The notes: a model not told the origin generated them from the letters alone. Counted from the first letter of the stretch, positions 46,246 through 55,817 are shown. The stretch: 64,000 bases of DNA from Winogradskyella epiphytica (GCF_003217215.1 NZ_QJTD01000005.1:111480-175479), one strand, 5' to 3'. A program made the numbers and translations.

Positions 46246-46941
46246 TTAGATAGGTTCATTTAAGTGGTCTAAAAACTCTACGGAGTTCGCTTCCATTTGG
46301 TAAACGACCTTATTTGTTCTCACTACCACGTGATTGTAAGCTACATAAGCAATAATACCAACAATTAAACCACCAACAGTTGTGGTCATCGCTGTATATA
46401 ATCCGCTAGCTAAAACATCCATTTGAATGGTTCCTCCTGCGTTAGCTAATTCGAAAATGGAAATAATCATACCAACGACAGTCCCTAAGAAACCAATCAT
46501 TGGCGCCACTCCCGAAATCGTAGCTAATACACTTACGTTTTTCTCCAAACTATAAACTTCTAAACGACCCGCATTTTCAATGGCTGTATTAATATCTTCT
46601 AAAGGTTTACCTATTCTTGTAATTCCTTTTCCAATTAATCGAGATACCGGCGAATTTTGTTGAGCGCATAACATTTGAGCAGAATCAATCTTCCCATTAC
46701 TCACGTGATCTTTGATTTGATTCATAAAATTTGAATCGACCTTAGATGCCGCTTTTATAGCGAAAATACGTTCAAAATAAATATACGTGGCTACAATTAA
46801 GAGTAGAAATAAAATGAGAATAATCACCATTCCTGATGTTCCTCCACTTGTAATTAATTCTATTATGGATAAAGTCTTTTCAACAGATTCTCCGTCAGTT
46901 AGAATCTCTGCTTCATCTTGAATAGTATTTAGTAAACTCAT
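46246..46941 (-). CDS. exbB: MotA/TolQ/ExbB proton channel family protein
   Basis: 231 residues with three transmembrane segments: about 35-55 (SGMVIILILFLLLIVATYIYF), about 135-160 (VLATISGVAPMIGFLGTVVGMIISIF) and about 175-200 (ASGLYTAMTTTVGGLIVGIIAYVAY). GFLGTVVGM and TAMTTTVGGL are the family signature. It is the first gene of the exbB-exbD-tonB-folC run. It could equally be named TolQ, but the tonB partner supports ExbB. Confidence 0.92.
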   Translation of the reverse strand: MSLLNTIQDEAEILTDGESVEKTLSIIELITSGGTSGMVIILILFLLLIVATYIYFERIFAIKAASKVDSNFMNQIKDHVSNGKIDSAQMLCAQQNSPVSRLIGKGITRIGKPLEDINTAIENAGRLEVYSLEKNVSVLATISGVAPMIGFLGTVVGMIISIFELANAGGTIQMDVLASGLYTAMTTTVGGLIVGIIAYVAYNHVVVRTNKVVYQMEANSVEFLDHLNEPI

Positions 46942-46992
46942 ACTATGATATTTTTATTTTAAGTTATTGTTGTTATAACGTTTAGTTTTTGG

Positions 46993-47000
46993 CTAAAGTA
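46993..47000 (-). promoter_or_regulatory. Possible -7 element of exbB-exbD-tonB-folC
   Basis: Minus strand TACTTTAG, one base off TAnnTTTG, 51 bases before exbB; same variant as before mlaE. Confidence 0.35.
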
Positions 47001-47091
47001 TATTTATAATTCCATTTTTAAAAGCATTTTATTCAATACATCATATATCACTTCGTACTAGGCTTTCTATTGCTAGTTCTCCTTTAATAAT

Positions 47092-48159
47092 TTAATCATT
47101 CGGTATTAAAATCACGCCTGATGAATGATCACTTTTTGCGCCTGTTACACTTTTTAAACAATTCACTTCTTCACGTTCTTTAAGTACACCAAGCAATCCA
47201 AAAATCAATGCTTCTTTAAATTCCACTATCTCATTTTCAGGGATTACAATTTCGGCTTTTGAAAAAGAGTCTATGCGTTTTATTAAAAACTCGTTATATA
47301 CACCACCTCCTGTAATCAAAACTTTCTTTTTATCTCCTTCTATAATTTTAGAAATTTGAATAGCAACATGTTCTACAAAAGTTCTAAGCACATCTTTAAT
47401 ATTAAGCTTATAACTATCTATTAAAGGTAAGATATTTAATTCAACCCATTCTAAACCTAATGATTTAGGAGCTTGTTCAGAATAAAACTGAAGCGCATTC
47501 AATTGAGATAATAAGTCTTCGTTTATACGTCCTGTTGAAGCTAATAAACCTTTATCATCATAATCTAAATCTAATTTTGAAACATAATGATTTAAAACAA
47601 TATTCACAGGGCAAATATCAAATGCGATTCTTTCTGAATTCGATTCAAACGAAATATTAGCGAATCCACCTAAATTGAGACAATAATCATAATTATTAAA
47701 CAATAAACGATCTCCAATAGGTACTAGTGGCGCACCCTGGCCTCCTAATTTCACGTCTTGAACTCTAAAATCACAAATAACTTTCAAATTCAACTTGTTA
47801 GCTAAAGCCGGTAGGTTACCGATCTGATAGGTCAAGCCATTTTGAGGCTGATGCAAGGCTGTATGTCCATGAGAGGCGATGAAATCAATAGTTTCAATAG
47901 TATTCCTATTAATATAATCGGCTATGACATCGGCTAAATATTCTGAATATTTATTATCAAGAATTTTAAGTTCGTCCATAGACATAGTAACCAACCGACT
48001 TAAATCTTTTTTCCAATGCGGTGGATATGGTACAGTTTCGGCATTATATATGTTAAAACTCCATCCTTCATTATATTTAAAATTGACATATATAATATCC
48101 ATCCCATCTAAGGATGTACCTGACATTAAAGCGAGAATCTTAAAGTTGGATTGTTTCAT
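47092..48159 (-). CDS. anmK: Anhydro-N-acetylmuramic acid kinase AnmK
   Basis: 355 residues from the ATG at 48159 (MKQSNFKILALMSGTSLDGMD). The frame opening at 48204 adds 15 hydrophobic residues before the family start and also overlaps the promoter of the divergent gene, so the shorter start is chosen. Motifs: LALMSGTSLDG (family signature), IASHGHT near 110, GAPLVPIGDRLLF, LNLGGFANIS, AFDICPVNIVLN and VLITGGGVYNEFL. It phosphorylates anhMurNAc in murein recycling. No linked murein recycling gene is visible. The adjacent acyl-CoA dehydrogenase gene is divergent. Confidence 0.94.
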   Translation of the reverse strand: MKQSNFKILALMSGTSLDGMDIIYVNFKYNEGWSFNIYNAETVPYPPHWKKDLSRLVTMSMDELKILDNKYSEYLADVIADYINRNTIETIDFIASHGHTALHQPQNGLTYQIGNLPALANKLNLKVICDFRVQDVKLGGQGAPLVPIGDRLLFNNYDYCLNLGGFANISFESNSERIAFDICPVNIVLNHYVSKLDLDYDDKGLLASTGRINEDLLSQLNALQFYSEQAPKSLGLEWVELNILPLIDSYKLNIKDVLRTFVEHVAIQISKIIEGDKKKVLITGGGVYNEFLIKRIDSFSKAEIVIPENEIVEFKEALIFGLLGVLKEREEVNCLKSVTGAKSDHSSGVILIPND

Positions 48160-48182
48160 AAGAGTAAAAATAATGCTACTTA

Positions 48183-48213
48183 TTGAAAAAGCCATAAGAA
48201 ACAATTATCTTTG
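48183..48213 (+). promoter_or_regulatory. Full Bacteroidota promoter of the acyl-CoA dehydrogenase gene
   Basis: TTG at 48183-48185, 20 bases, TATCTTTG at 48206-48213, then 35 bases to the ATG. Both elements match the phylum consensus. Confidence 0.8.
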
Positions 48214-48248
48214 CAGCAAATTTTAAGAAATCAATAACTATATAATTT

Positions 48249-49391
48249 ATGGACTTTAGTTTAACAGAAGAACATTTAATGATTCGTGATGCAGCACGAG
48301 ATTTTGCTCAAAACGAATTACTTCCAGGCGTAATCGAGCGCGATAACACGCAAACATTTCCTGATACGCTAGTTCGTAAAATGGGAGAATTAGGATTTAT
48401 GGGGATTATGGTAGACCCTAAATACGGTGGAAGTGGTATGGATGCCATCTCTTACGTGCTTATTATGGAGGAACTTTCTAAAATTGATGCGTCGGCTTCT
48501 GTTATGGTTTCTGTAAATAACTCTTTGGTTTGTTACGGGCTTGAAGCTTTTGGTACTGAAGAACAAAAACAAAAGTATCTTACTAAATTAGCTACAGGTG
48601 AGAAAATTGGAGCCTTTTGTTTATCTGAGCCTGAAGCAGGAAGTGATGCAACATCTCAAAAAACTACAGCCATTGATAAAGGTGACCATTATATTATTAA
48701 TGGTACAAAAAACTGGATTACAAATGGTGGACGTGCAGATGTTTACTTAGTCATTGCTCAAACAGATAGAGAAAAAGGACATAAGGGCATTAACGCTTTT
48801 ATTGTTGAAAAAGGAACTCCTGGTTTTGATGTAGGACCTAAAGAAGATAAATTAGGAATTAGAGGAAGTGATACACATACGCTTCAGTTTAACGATGTTA
48901 AAGTTCCTAAAGAGAACAGAATTGGTGACGATGGATTCGGATTTAAATTCGCCATGAAAACCCTTTCAGGTGGACGTATCGGAATCGCAGCACAAGCCTT
49001 AGGTATCGCTGCAGGAGCTTATGAATTAGCTCTAAAATATTCTAAAGAGCGTAAAGCCTTTGGAACTGAAATTTGCAATCACCAAGCTATTGCTTTCAAG
49101 TTAGCAGATATGCACACAGATATAGAAGCGGCTAGAATGTTAGTAATGAAAGCGGCATGGGATAAAGATCAAGGTAATAATTACGATATGTCTAGCGCTA
49201 TGGCAAAACTTTACGCAAGTAAAGTCGCTATGGAACACACCGTTGAAGCCGTACAAATTCACGGTGGAAATGGTTTCGTAAAAGAATACCATGTAGAACG
49301 TTTAATGCGTGATGCTAAAATCACACAAATTTATGAAGGAACTTCTGAAATTCAGAAAATTGTAATTTCTAGAGGTGTGCTAAGAGACTAA
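48249..49391 (+). CDS. Acyl-CoA dehydrogenase
   Basis: 380 residues, typical of short-/branched-chain acyl-CoA dehydrogenases. FAD and substrate motifs include GAFCLSEPEAGSDATSQKTTA, NGTKNWITNGGRADVYLVIAQT and GFGFKFAMKTLSGGRIGIAAQALGIA. The catalytic Glu is Glu363 in QIYEGTSEIQKIVISR, the position used in short-chain type enzymes. It oxidises acyl-CoA in the first step of beta-oxidation or amino-acid degradation; chain length cannot be told by eye. It stands alone with its own promoter and terminator. Confidence 0.93.
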   Translation: MDFSLTEEHLMIRDAARDFAQNELLPGVIERDNTQTFPDTLVRKMGELGFMGIMVDPKYGGSGMDAISYVLIMEELSKIDASASVMVSVNNSLVCYGLEAFGTEEQKQKYLTKLATGEKIGAFCLSEPEAGSDATSQKTTAIDKGDHYIINGTKNWITNGGRADVYLVIAQTDREKGHKGINAFIVEKGTPGFDVGPKEDKLGIRGSDTHTLQFNDVKVPKENRIGDDGFGFKFAMKTLSGGRIGIAAQALGIAAGAYELALKYSKERKAFGTEICNHQAIAFKLADMHTDIEAARMLVMKAAWDKDQGNNYDMSSAMAKLYASKVAMEHTVEAVQIHGGNGFVKEYHVERLMRDAKITQIYEGTSEIQKIVISRGVLRD

Positions 49392-49412
49392 TAAAATTAG
49401 AATCGATATTTT

Positions 49413-49447
49413 AAACCCATCAAAAAAATTTGATGGGTTTTTTTATA
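49413..49447 (+). terminator. Terminator of the acyl-CoA dehydrogenase gene
   Basis: Perfect 12-bp stem AAACCCATCAAA (49413-49424) / TTTGATGGGTTT (49429-49440), AAAA loop, followed by TTTTA. Confidence 0.88.
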
Positions 49448-49547
49448 CAAAAACATAAACTAAAATTCTGTATATTAGTAGTATAAGAACAATTCTAAAA
49501 AATCCCCCATTATTTAGAAATAATGTTAGAATCTATAAATTAAATTT

Positions 49548-52500
49548 ATGGTTTCGCGGTATAGAAGTTTAGCAAATCTCACACTCTTTATTTGCTTTGT
49601 TGTGGCTTGTCATTTTTTGGCCAATGCGCAACAACCTTTAGGCGAGAAACCATTTTCATTTAATAACTTAACGATTAATGACGGCTTATCTCAGAGTAGT
49701 GTTATTAGCATTGCTCAAGATAGCATTGGTTACTTGTGGCTTGCAACTCAAGATGGGCTAAATAAATATAATGGAAGGAGCTTCAAATATTACGATAAGC
49801 AATTTGAAGATATCACAAGACCCACGTTTAGCAAACTCGGTAAAATTTATAACGACAAACAAAACAGATTGTGGATTATCACCAATTCTGGCAAATTAGA
49901 ACGTTATAACCAAAGCACAGATCAATTCGATCATATAAAAACATTTGAAAATGTAAGCAACATTTTTCAAGACAAAAAACTTAATGTTTTTATTGGTACC
50001 TATGGAAATGGTCTGTTTAAAATAGATGCTAAAACCAAAGACACACTCCAAGTATTTAAGTCGAAAGACATTCTAAAAACGGTATATGATTTTGTTGAAA
50101 TCGATAATACTATAATTGTCGCAGCTTCAGGTTCTGTTTTTGAAATTAAGAATAATGGATCATATAAAGAAATTCAAATTAATTCTCATGACAATTCTAA
50201 TTTCAGCGCTATAGAGATAGATCAAGATAATAACCTCTGGTTAGGAACCTATGGTCAAGGTATTTATTACAAAGGAAAAGACAGTGCAACAATTTTAAAA
50301 TTTCAGCACTCTAATCTACCCGACAATCTAAATATTGAAGATTTATTAATCGATTCCAAAAATAGGTTATGGATTGCTACCTACGGTAACGGTGCGTTTC
50401 TACTAGACTTGGAGACGAACTCTGCTATAAATTTTAAAGTAGACAAAAACAACCCTTTCGCCATTCACTATAATGATATCTTATGCTTATATGAAGATGT
50501 TACAGGAATTATTTGGTTAGGTTCTGATGGAACTGGAGCCAACTATTACGATGCACACCTGATCAAGTTTAATGTACTCACCAACAACCAAGTGCCTAAA
50601 ACCGTAAATGTAGACGTGTCTAGAAGTATTAGTACTGATGACAACAATAATATTTGGGTAGGCACTTCTGGTAAAGGCCTTACCTATATTAACTTTAAAA
50701 AAGATGAATTTAAAACCTATACCACTTCTAACTCTCCTTTAGTGAGTAATAGAATTATAAGTTTAATGCATAACAATCATAATTTATGGATTGGACATCA
50801 AGGTTTCGGACTAAATATCAGAGATGCAAACGGCATTTATAAATCTTTTCCTGAGATAGCCGATTTCACGATATGGCGAATAGTTAAAGAAAATGATAAT
50901 CAAAGTTGGCTTTGTACAGAAAGTAATGGAATTATACTTTTTGATATGAATAAAGGAATTATTAAACAATTCGATAAAGATAATTCTGCCTTAGAAACTA
51001 ACGATATCAAAACGGTTATTCAAGGAGACAACGGAATTTTATGGATTGGAAGTGATGTTAACGGACTATATAAATTAGATACAAATACAGATGTAATTAC
51101 CAATATTACAACAGTGAATAGTAAAATAAAATCACTGTATTTTGAAAATAACATACTGTGGATAGGATCTAATGGTAAAGGTTTGATAAAATACAATCCT
51201 TCTGATGATTCTAAACAAATATTTACAACAGAAGACGGTTTACCAAATAATGTAATCTACGGCATCCTTCCTGGTAATGAAAGAAACTTATGGTTAAGCA
51301 CTAATTCTGGGATAAGCAAATTTAATCATCTTGAAACCAATAAGTTTGAAAACTTCAACAACTATGACGGTTTACAATCTTTAGAATTTAATACTGGTGC
51401 CTACCATAAAGACGACCAGGGTAATTTATATTTTGGCGGACTTGAAGGCATAAATTGGTTCAATCCGAAACAGCTTACGTTTAACACTATTAAACCAGAA
51501 ACCATAATCACCAATTTTGAAGTTTATAATAAAGAACAACCCTTAACTCAAAATGTAGCGTACAAATTCAATAAAAACACCGTAACATTCACCTTTTCAA
51601 GTTTACACTTTTCACAACCGTCTAGAAATTTATACAAATACCAATTGGTAAATTATGATAACGATTGGATCAACTCAGACAATAATAACACAGCGCATTA
51701 TACCAACTTACCTCCTAATGATTATACCTTTAAAGTAATTTCCAGTAATTATGATGGTGTATGGAATACGGAACCGGCAACTTTTTCCTTCACCATCAAT
51801 CAACCTTGGTACCTGAGTAAAGTGGCAATCCTCGGCTATGTGTTAATGTTTCTCATTGGCACTTACCTTGTCTATTCTTACCTTAAGTGGCGTTGGCATA
51901 TAAAAATGCAGTTAGAATACGAGCTTAAGGAAATTGAACGATTAAAAAAGCTTGATGAATTTAAAACTCGAATCTATACGAATATCTCTCATGAGTTTAG
52001 AACACCATTAACTTTAATTTCTGGACCTATTGAAAAACAGCTTTCAAAACCGAATCTCTCTAAAGAAGACAAAAAGGAACTCACGCTAGTTCAAAACAAT
52101 TCTAAACGATTATTAAATTTAGTAAATCAATTGTTAGATCTTTCAAGATTAGAATCTGGAAATCTAAAACTATCGGTATCAAAGGGAAATCTAGCGGTTG
52201 CCTTAAAACAAATTATTGCGGCTTTTGAATTCAAAGCAAAAGATAAGAACATCAACTTCACCTATAAAATTCCTTCAGTAAAAGAAGCATGGTTTGATAT
52301 AGATGTTATAGAAAAAATCATATCTAATTTATTAGCAAACGCCATTAAGTACACGCCCGAAGAGGGCCGAATTCACTTTGATGCATTAGAAAAAAATGGG
52401 CAAATCGTCATCACTATAATAAACAATGGTAACACCATGTCTAATGAAGAATTGGGAAAATTATTTAGAAGGTATTACCAAAATAGTAAAAATGCAGATG

Positions 52501-53477
52501 GCATGGGCATAGGACTTTCATTAGTCAAAGAGTTAGCCATTCTATCTCATGGTAATATTGTTGCGCACTGCATGAATAACGATGAGATACAGTTCACTCT
52601 AACCTTACCGATTGAACGTTCATTTTATGATACATCTGAAATTAATAATGAATTACATCTCATAGAGGATGATCAAATAATTGAAGAAACAACTACCGAA
52701 ATTCCTTTAAGCACAATAAATACCTCGAAAGACCACCCCATACTTCTTATTGTAGAGGATGACAAAGACATACGAGAATTTATTAGTTCAATCTTTGAAA
52801 ACAATTATAAAATAGTAGAAGCTCACAATGGAAAAGTTGGGATAAAAAAAGCCTTTAAACATATTCCAGATATTATTATTAGCGACATCATGATGCCTAA
52901 AGTAGATGGTATTGAATTGTGTAATGTTCTTAAAACTGACGAAAAAACAAGTCATATTCCTATCATTTTATTAACCGCAAAAACGGGAGACCAAAATGAA
53001 ATTACAGGTTTAAAAACAGGAGCAGATGATTATGTCATCAAACCATTTAATAGCGATAAACTTAAAATAAGGGTTGAAAAACTCATTGAACTTCGACAAA
53101 AGCTCCAACAACGTTATAGTCATAATTTTGAATTAAAGGAAATTTCAACTACATCTATAGATCAACTATTCCTTAACAAACTCATGGCAGTTTTAAATGA
53201 ATATATTACAGATTCGTCATTTAACTCAGAATTATTAGCAAAAAAAATGTTAATGAGTAGAATGCAACTTCATAGAAAGCTAAAAGCCCTCACAGGATTG
53301 TCTACAACTGCTTTTATTAGAAACGAAAGATTAAAACTATCGCTTAATCTTATCAAAAACTCCAAACAAACCGTATCAGAAATTGCTTATCAAGTAGGTT
53401 TTAATACACCTTCCTATTTTATAAAATGTTTTAAAGAGGTTTATAATGCAACACCTGCAGAATACATCTCAGATTAA
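49548..53477 (+). CDS. Hybrid two-component system sensor/regulator (HTCS)
   Basis: 1309 residues, one-protein signalling system of Bacteroidota. Signal/TM segment at about 10-28. The periplasmic sensor is a two-propeller array of reg_prop repeats (about 40-670; for example YLWLATQDGLNKYNG, LWIGSDVNGLYKL), then a Y_Y_Y domain (about 690-752; YQLVNYDNDWI...YTFKVISSN). A transmembrane helix (about 760-780) leads to HisKA with His815 in ISHEFRTPL, HATPase_c (GIGLSLVKEL), a receiver domain (VEDDKDIREF; phospho-acceptor Asp1113 in ISDIMMPKVDG) and an AraC helix-turn-helix at the C-terminus. Such proteins usually control neighbouring glycan loci; none with susC/susD is visible here. Confidence 0.96.
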   Translation: MVSRYRSLANLTLFICFVVACHFLANAQQPLGEKPFSFNNLTINDGLSQSSVISIAQDSIGYLWLATQDGLNKYNGRSFKYYDKQFEDITRPTFSKLGKIYNDKQNRLWIITNSGKLERYNQSTDQFDHIKTFENVSNIFQDKKLNVFIGTYGNGLFKIDAKTKDTLQVFKSKDILKTVYDFVEIDNTIIVAASGSVFEIKNNGSYKEIQINSHDNSNFSAIEIDQDNNLWLGTYGQGIYYKGKDSATILKFQHSNLPDNLNIEDLLIDSKNRLWIATYGNGAFLLDLETNSAINFKVDKNNPFAIHYNDILCLYEDVTGIIWLGSDGTGANYYDAHLIKFNVLTNNQVPKTVNVDVSRSISTDDNNNIWVGTSGKGLTYINFKKDEFKTYTTSNSPLVSNRIISLMHNNHNLWIGHQGFGLNIRDANGIYKSFPEIADFTIWRIVKENDNQSWLCTESNGIILFDMNKGIIKQFDKDNSALETNDIKTVIQGDNGILWIGSDVNGLYKLDTNTDVITNITTVNSKIKSLYFENNILWIGSNGKGLIKYNPSDDSKQIFTTEDGLPNNVIYGILPGNERNLWLSTNSGISKFNHLETNKFENFNNYDGLQSLEFNTGAYHKDDQGNLYFGGLEGINWFNPKQLTFNTIKPETIITNFEVYNKEQPLTQNVAYKFNKNTVTFTFSSLHFSQPSRNLYKYQLVNYDNDWINSDNNNTAHYTNLPPNDYTFKVISSNYDGVWNTEPATFSFTINQPWYLSKVAILGYVLMFLIGTYLVYSYLKWRWHIKMQLEYELKEIERLKKLDEFKTRIYTNISHEFRTPLTLISGPIEKQLSKPNLSKEDKKELTLVQNNSKRLLNLVNQLLDLSRLESGNLKLSVSKGNLAVALKQIIAAFEFKAKDKNINFTYKIPSVKEAWFDIDVIEKIISNLLANAIKYTPEEGRIHFDALEKNGQIVITIINNGNTMSNEELGKLFRRYYQNSKNADGMGIGLSLVKELAILSHGNIVAHCMNNDEIQFTLTLPIERSFYDTSEINNELHLIEDDQIIEETTTEIPLSTINTSKDHPILLIVEDDKDIREFISSIFENNYKIVEAHNGKVGIKKAFKHIPDIIISDIMMPKVDGIELCNVLKTDEKTSHIPIILLTAKTGDQNEITGLKTGADDYVIKPFNSDKLKIRVEKLIELRQKLQQRYSHNFELKEISTTSIDQLFLNKLMAVLNEYITDSSFNSELLAKKMLMSRMQLHRKLKALTGLSTTAFIRNERLKLSLNLIKNSKQTVSEIAYQVGFNTPSYFIKCFKEVYNATPAEYISD

Positions 53478-53752
53478 TAAATAGCTACACTTCAAGGAAT
53501 ACTGTTACATAAGTGTTATACTTTGTTACAATAGTGATATCCGCTTTTAATCTTTACTTATAGCTTTACACTAAGCGAAATAGGCGCTGTTTTAAATTAG
53601 CAATTATCTCGCACGAATCCCCTTCCCTAATAATTCAATTACTCTTAAAACGAGTTAGTTATATCTAAGTATCGACTCCATTTTAGATTTAATATTCAAA
53701 GAGCGTACAAAAGATGTTGAGATCAAAGAGTCACTAATTAATACAACATATT

Positions 53753-55009
53753 ATGAAAAGAATTACACACATACTGGTATTTGCATTTATATCGCAATTA
53801 TGCCTGTCACAAACGGTATATCGTTTAGATCATACCCATAGTTATACTTGGGACAATGAAGATTGGTTAAGAATCGTAGAGGTTTACTACGATTACGATA
53901 ATGGAGGCTTAGAAGAAACCGCCATACTAAATAAAGTGTCATCAGATGGCACTACGTTTATAGATAGTTTTCGTCATACCAAAACTTATGATTCAAATAA
54001 CTCTCTTTTAACAGATATAAAACAACTGTGGAATGGTATCAATTGGCTAAATAGCACCAAAAGAGAAAACACTTATAATCAAGCTGATCAAACCGAGGTA
54101 AGTTCATTTTACGATCAATTTATTGCTAATGCTTGGGTATTAAATAATCAATCAACTGTTACTACCACTGCAAATGGTTATAATACTGAAAACTGGGTAA
54201 GAAATAATACGGGAACATTAGAACCAGACACTAAAACAATCACCTTTATATCTAACAATCAACTTATACGAGAAATTGAACAGTTTTGGAACGTATCCAC
54301 TTCGGATTGGGAAAATGATGAAAAAGTAGAAGTTTCATATACTTCAGAGGATCAATGGGACGTCTTTGAATATTTTTATTGGGATCCTACATTGTCTCCA
54401 GCCAATTGGGAAGCACTGCCTTATAGTAGAACAAGCTATATAAGGACTGACCCCACTTATGATTTAATAATCCTTATAGAAATGAATGAGGCAGGCAATT
54501 GGATAAATGAATCAAGAATTCTTTATACTCGAAACGCAAATAACAACATCTTATCTACCACTACTCAAGTATGGGACGCAGATTTAGGACCTTCAGGAGA
54601 ATGGACCACCTTTAGCACTACCTCATGGACATATGACAATAATGACAATTACATCCAAACTATAAGTCAATCAGACTATACAGGTGAAGGATTAGAAAAC
54701 AGTATTAGACGTGACTATTTCTGGGAGGAAGCTACAGATTTAAGTGTAAGTTTTAATAGCATTAATAATATAAGTACCTATCCTAATCCAACTACAGATG
54801 TTATTAACGTAAATTTTAAAATCCCAACATCTAATATAAGCGAAGCACAGCTCTATAATGTACAAGGAAAATTAATATACTCATTAAAAATACAGCAAGG
54901 TATAAACCTAGTCCAGATTCCAATTAAATACCAACAAAACGGAATTTATCTATTAAAAATTAAAACAAAAGAATCGGTGCAAACTTATAAGATTGTTAAA
55001 GGTCAATGA
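53753..55009 (+). CDS. Secreted repeat protein with type IX C-terminal sorting domain
   Basis: 418 residues. Signal peptide MKRITHILVFAFISQLCLSQ. Residues about 25-330 are degenerate repeats of about 45 residues built around W-N/W-x-N ... Y-T-Y-D-N-N (for example LWNGINWLNSTKRENTYNQADQ, WTYDNNDNYIQTISQ). The final 75 residues (NNISTYPNPTTDVINVNF...GIYLLKIKTKESVQTYKIVKGQ) are a type A type IX sorting domain, so it is exported by the PorU/PorV system. No enzyme motif is seen; surface adhesion is only a guess. The decayed gene at 26972 is of the same type. It is 275 bases downstream of the HTCS gene and may be its target. Confidence 0.85.
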   Translation: MKRITHILVFAFISQLCLSQTVYRLDHTHSYTWDNEDWLRIVEVYYDYDNGGLEETAILNKVSSDGTTFIDSFRHTKTYDSNNSLLTDIKQLWNGINWLNSTKRENTYNQADQTEVSSFYDQFIANAWVLNNQSTVTTTANGYNTENWVRNNTGTLEPDTKTITFISNNQLIREIEQFWNVSTSDWENDEKVEVSYTSEDQWDVFEYFYWDPTLSPANWEALPYSRTSYIRTDPTYDLIILIEMNEAGNWINESRILYTRNANNNILSTTTQVWDADLGPSGEWTTFSTTSWTYDNNDNYIQTISQSDYTGEGLENSIRRDYFWEEATDLSVSFNSINNISTYPNPTTDVINVNFKIPTSNISEAQLYNVQGKLIYSLKIQQGINLVQIPIKYQQNGIYLLKIKTKESVQTYKIVKGQ

Positions 55010-55021
55010 GGATAGAACCAC

Positions 55022-55100
55022 ATAAAAGAGGCTATTAATCAGGGGTGATAAGGAAAACAATGAAGCCAAAAACTGAATTGTTTTCCTTTCATTAAAAATT
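55022..55100 (+). repeat. Leader/hairpin repeat, copy 1
   Basis: Copy 1 of a repeated leader. A 23-base block AT-AAAAGAGGCTATTAATCAGGG-like is followed by a hairpin, 12-bp stem AAGGAAAACAAT (55050-55061) / ATTGTTTTCCTT (55077-55088). It sits between the secreted repeat-protein gene and a decayed small gene. It may be a terminator, a leader, or both. Confidence 0.7.
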
Positions 55101-55305
55101 TCAAATTTAACTATCTGTCCTAGCGATAGGATTAGGTCTAACAGGAGTAGAAATGAAAAAGTTAAATACAGAAAAGTTAGGCCGATTATCAGATGAAAAT
55201 CAAAACATCTATATAAACATAGACCACTTAAAAAAAGGAAGTTACACGATAAATATCTTATTGAATAATAAAATCATCAAATCTTTTAAAGTAAGTAAAT
55301 TATAA
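55091..55305 (+). pseudogene. Decayed small secreted protein with sorting-like end
   Basis: An open frame from 55111 to the TAA at 55303-55305 reads LSVLAIGLGLTGVE then MKKLNTEKLGRLSDENQNIY and ends INILLNNKIIKSFKVSKL. The first residues look like the hydrophobic core of a signal peptide, but there is no start codon in this frame and a stop (TAA) directly precedes it. Upstream at 55091 the remains of a start (ATT AAA AAT TTC in place of ATG) stand in another frame. The ATG at 55153 would give a 50-residue protein without a signal. A frameshifted gene for a small type IX-type secreted protein is the best reading. Confidence 0.6.
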
Positions 55306-55370
55306 ATCCTCTTAAAAAAACAGTATCGACAAAGAGATCAGATCAACATACTCATCTAATTAACTACAGT

Positions 55371-55450
55371 ATTAAAGATGCTATTAATCAGGGTTGAAAA
55401 GGGAAACATTGAAAACAAACATGGATTTGTTTCCCTTTTTATTTTCAATT
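55371..55450 (+). repeat. Leader/hairpin repeat, copy 2
   Basis: Copy 2. ATTAAAGATGCTATTAATCAGGG, then a hairpin with 12-bp stem AAAAGGGAAACA (55397-55408) / TGTTTCCCTTTT (55428-55439). It ends 16 bases before the ATG of the DUF4870 gene. The stem bases differ from copy 1 but pairing is kept on both sides. Confidence 0.7.
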
Positions 55451-55465
55451 AAAAAATTAAAAATT

Positions 55466-55807
55466 ATGGAAACTACACAAACAAACAGCACCACATCAGA
55501 AGGTAAAACAATAGCCTTAATAGCGTACATCACCATTATTGGCTTAGTCATAGCCTTTATAATGAACAATGAAAAAAAGAATGCTTTTGCGAAATACCAC
55601 ATTGTCCAATCCTTAGGATTAGGGCTAACGGGTTTAGCCTTAGGCCTCATCGGACTTATTCCAATAATAGGATGGATAATAAATATGGTTGGGGTTTTAG
55701 TACTACTTTATATGTGGATTATGGGATTAGTAAACGCCATAAATGAGAAAGAACAACCTGTTCCTATTTTAGGAAATCACTACATCGAATGGTTAAAAAA
55801 CATTTAA
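55466..55807 (+). CDS. DUF4870-type small membrane protein
   Basis: 113 residues from the ATG at 55466 (METTQTNSTTSEGKTIALIAYITII). The frame opening at 55394 crosses the leader hairpin and is rejected as a start. The sequence has the DUF4870/Tic20-like plan: a short polar N-terminus, helix 1 (TIALIAYITIIGLVIAFIMN), the conserved amphipathic link NEKKNAFAKYHIVQSLGLGLTGLALG, and helices 2-3 with LIPIIGWIINMVGVLVLLYMWIMGLVNAINEKEQPVPILG. Probably an inner-membrane protein of unknown role. It is followed 10 bases later by a DUF4412-type gene. Confidence 0.78.
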   Translation: METTQTNSTTSEGKTIALIAYITIIGLVIAFIMNNEKKNAFAKYHIVQSLGLGLTGLALGLIGLIPIIGWIINMVGVLVLLYMWIMGLVNAINEKEQPVPILGNHYIEWLKNI

Positions 55808-55817
55808 TAAACTGATT

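Noticed and set aside
55394..55465. Longer N-terminus for the DUF4870 protein
   Set aside because: The extension is encoded by the leader hairpin itself and does not match the family; the ATG at 55466 is preferred.
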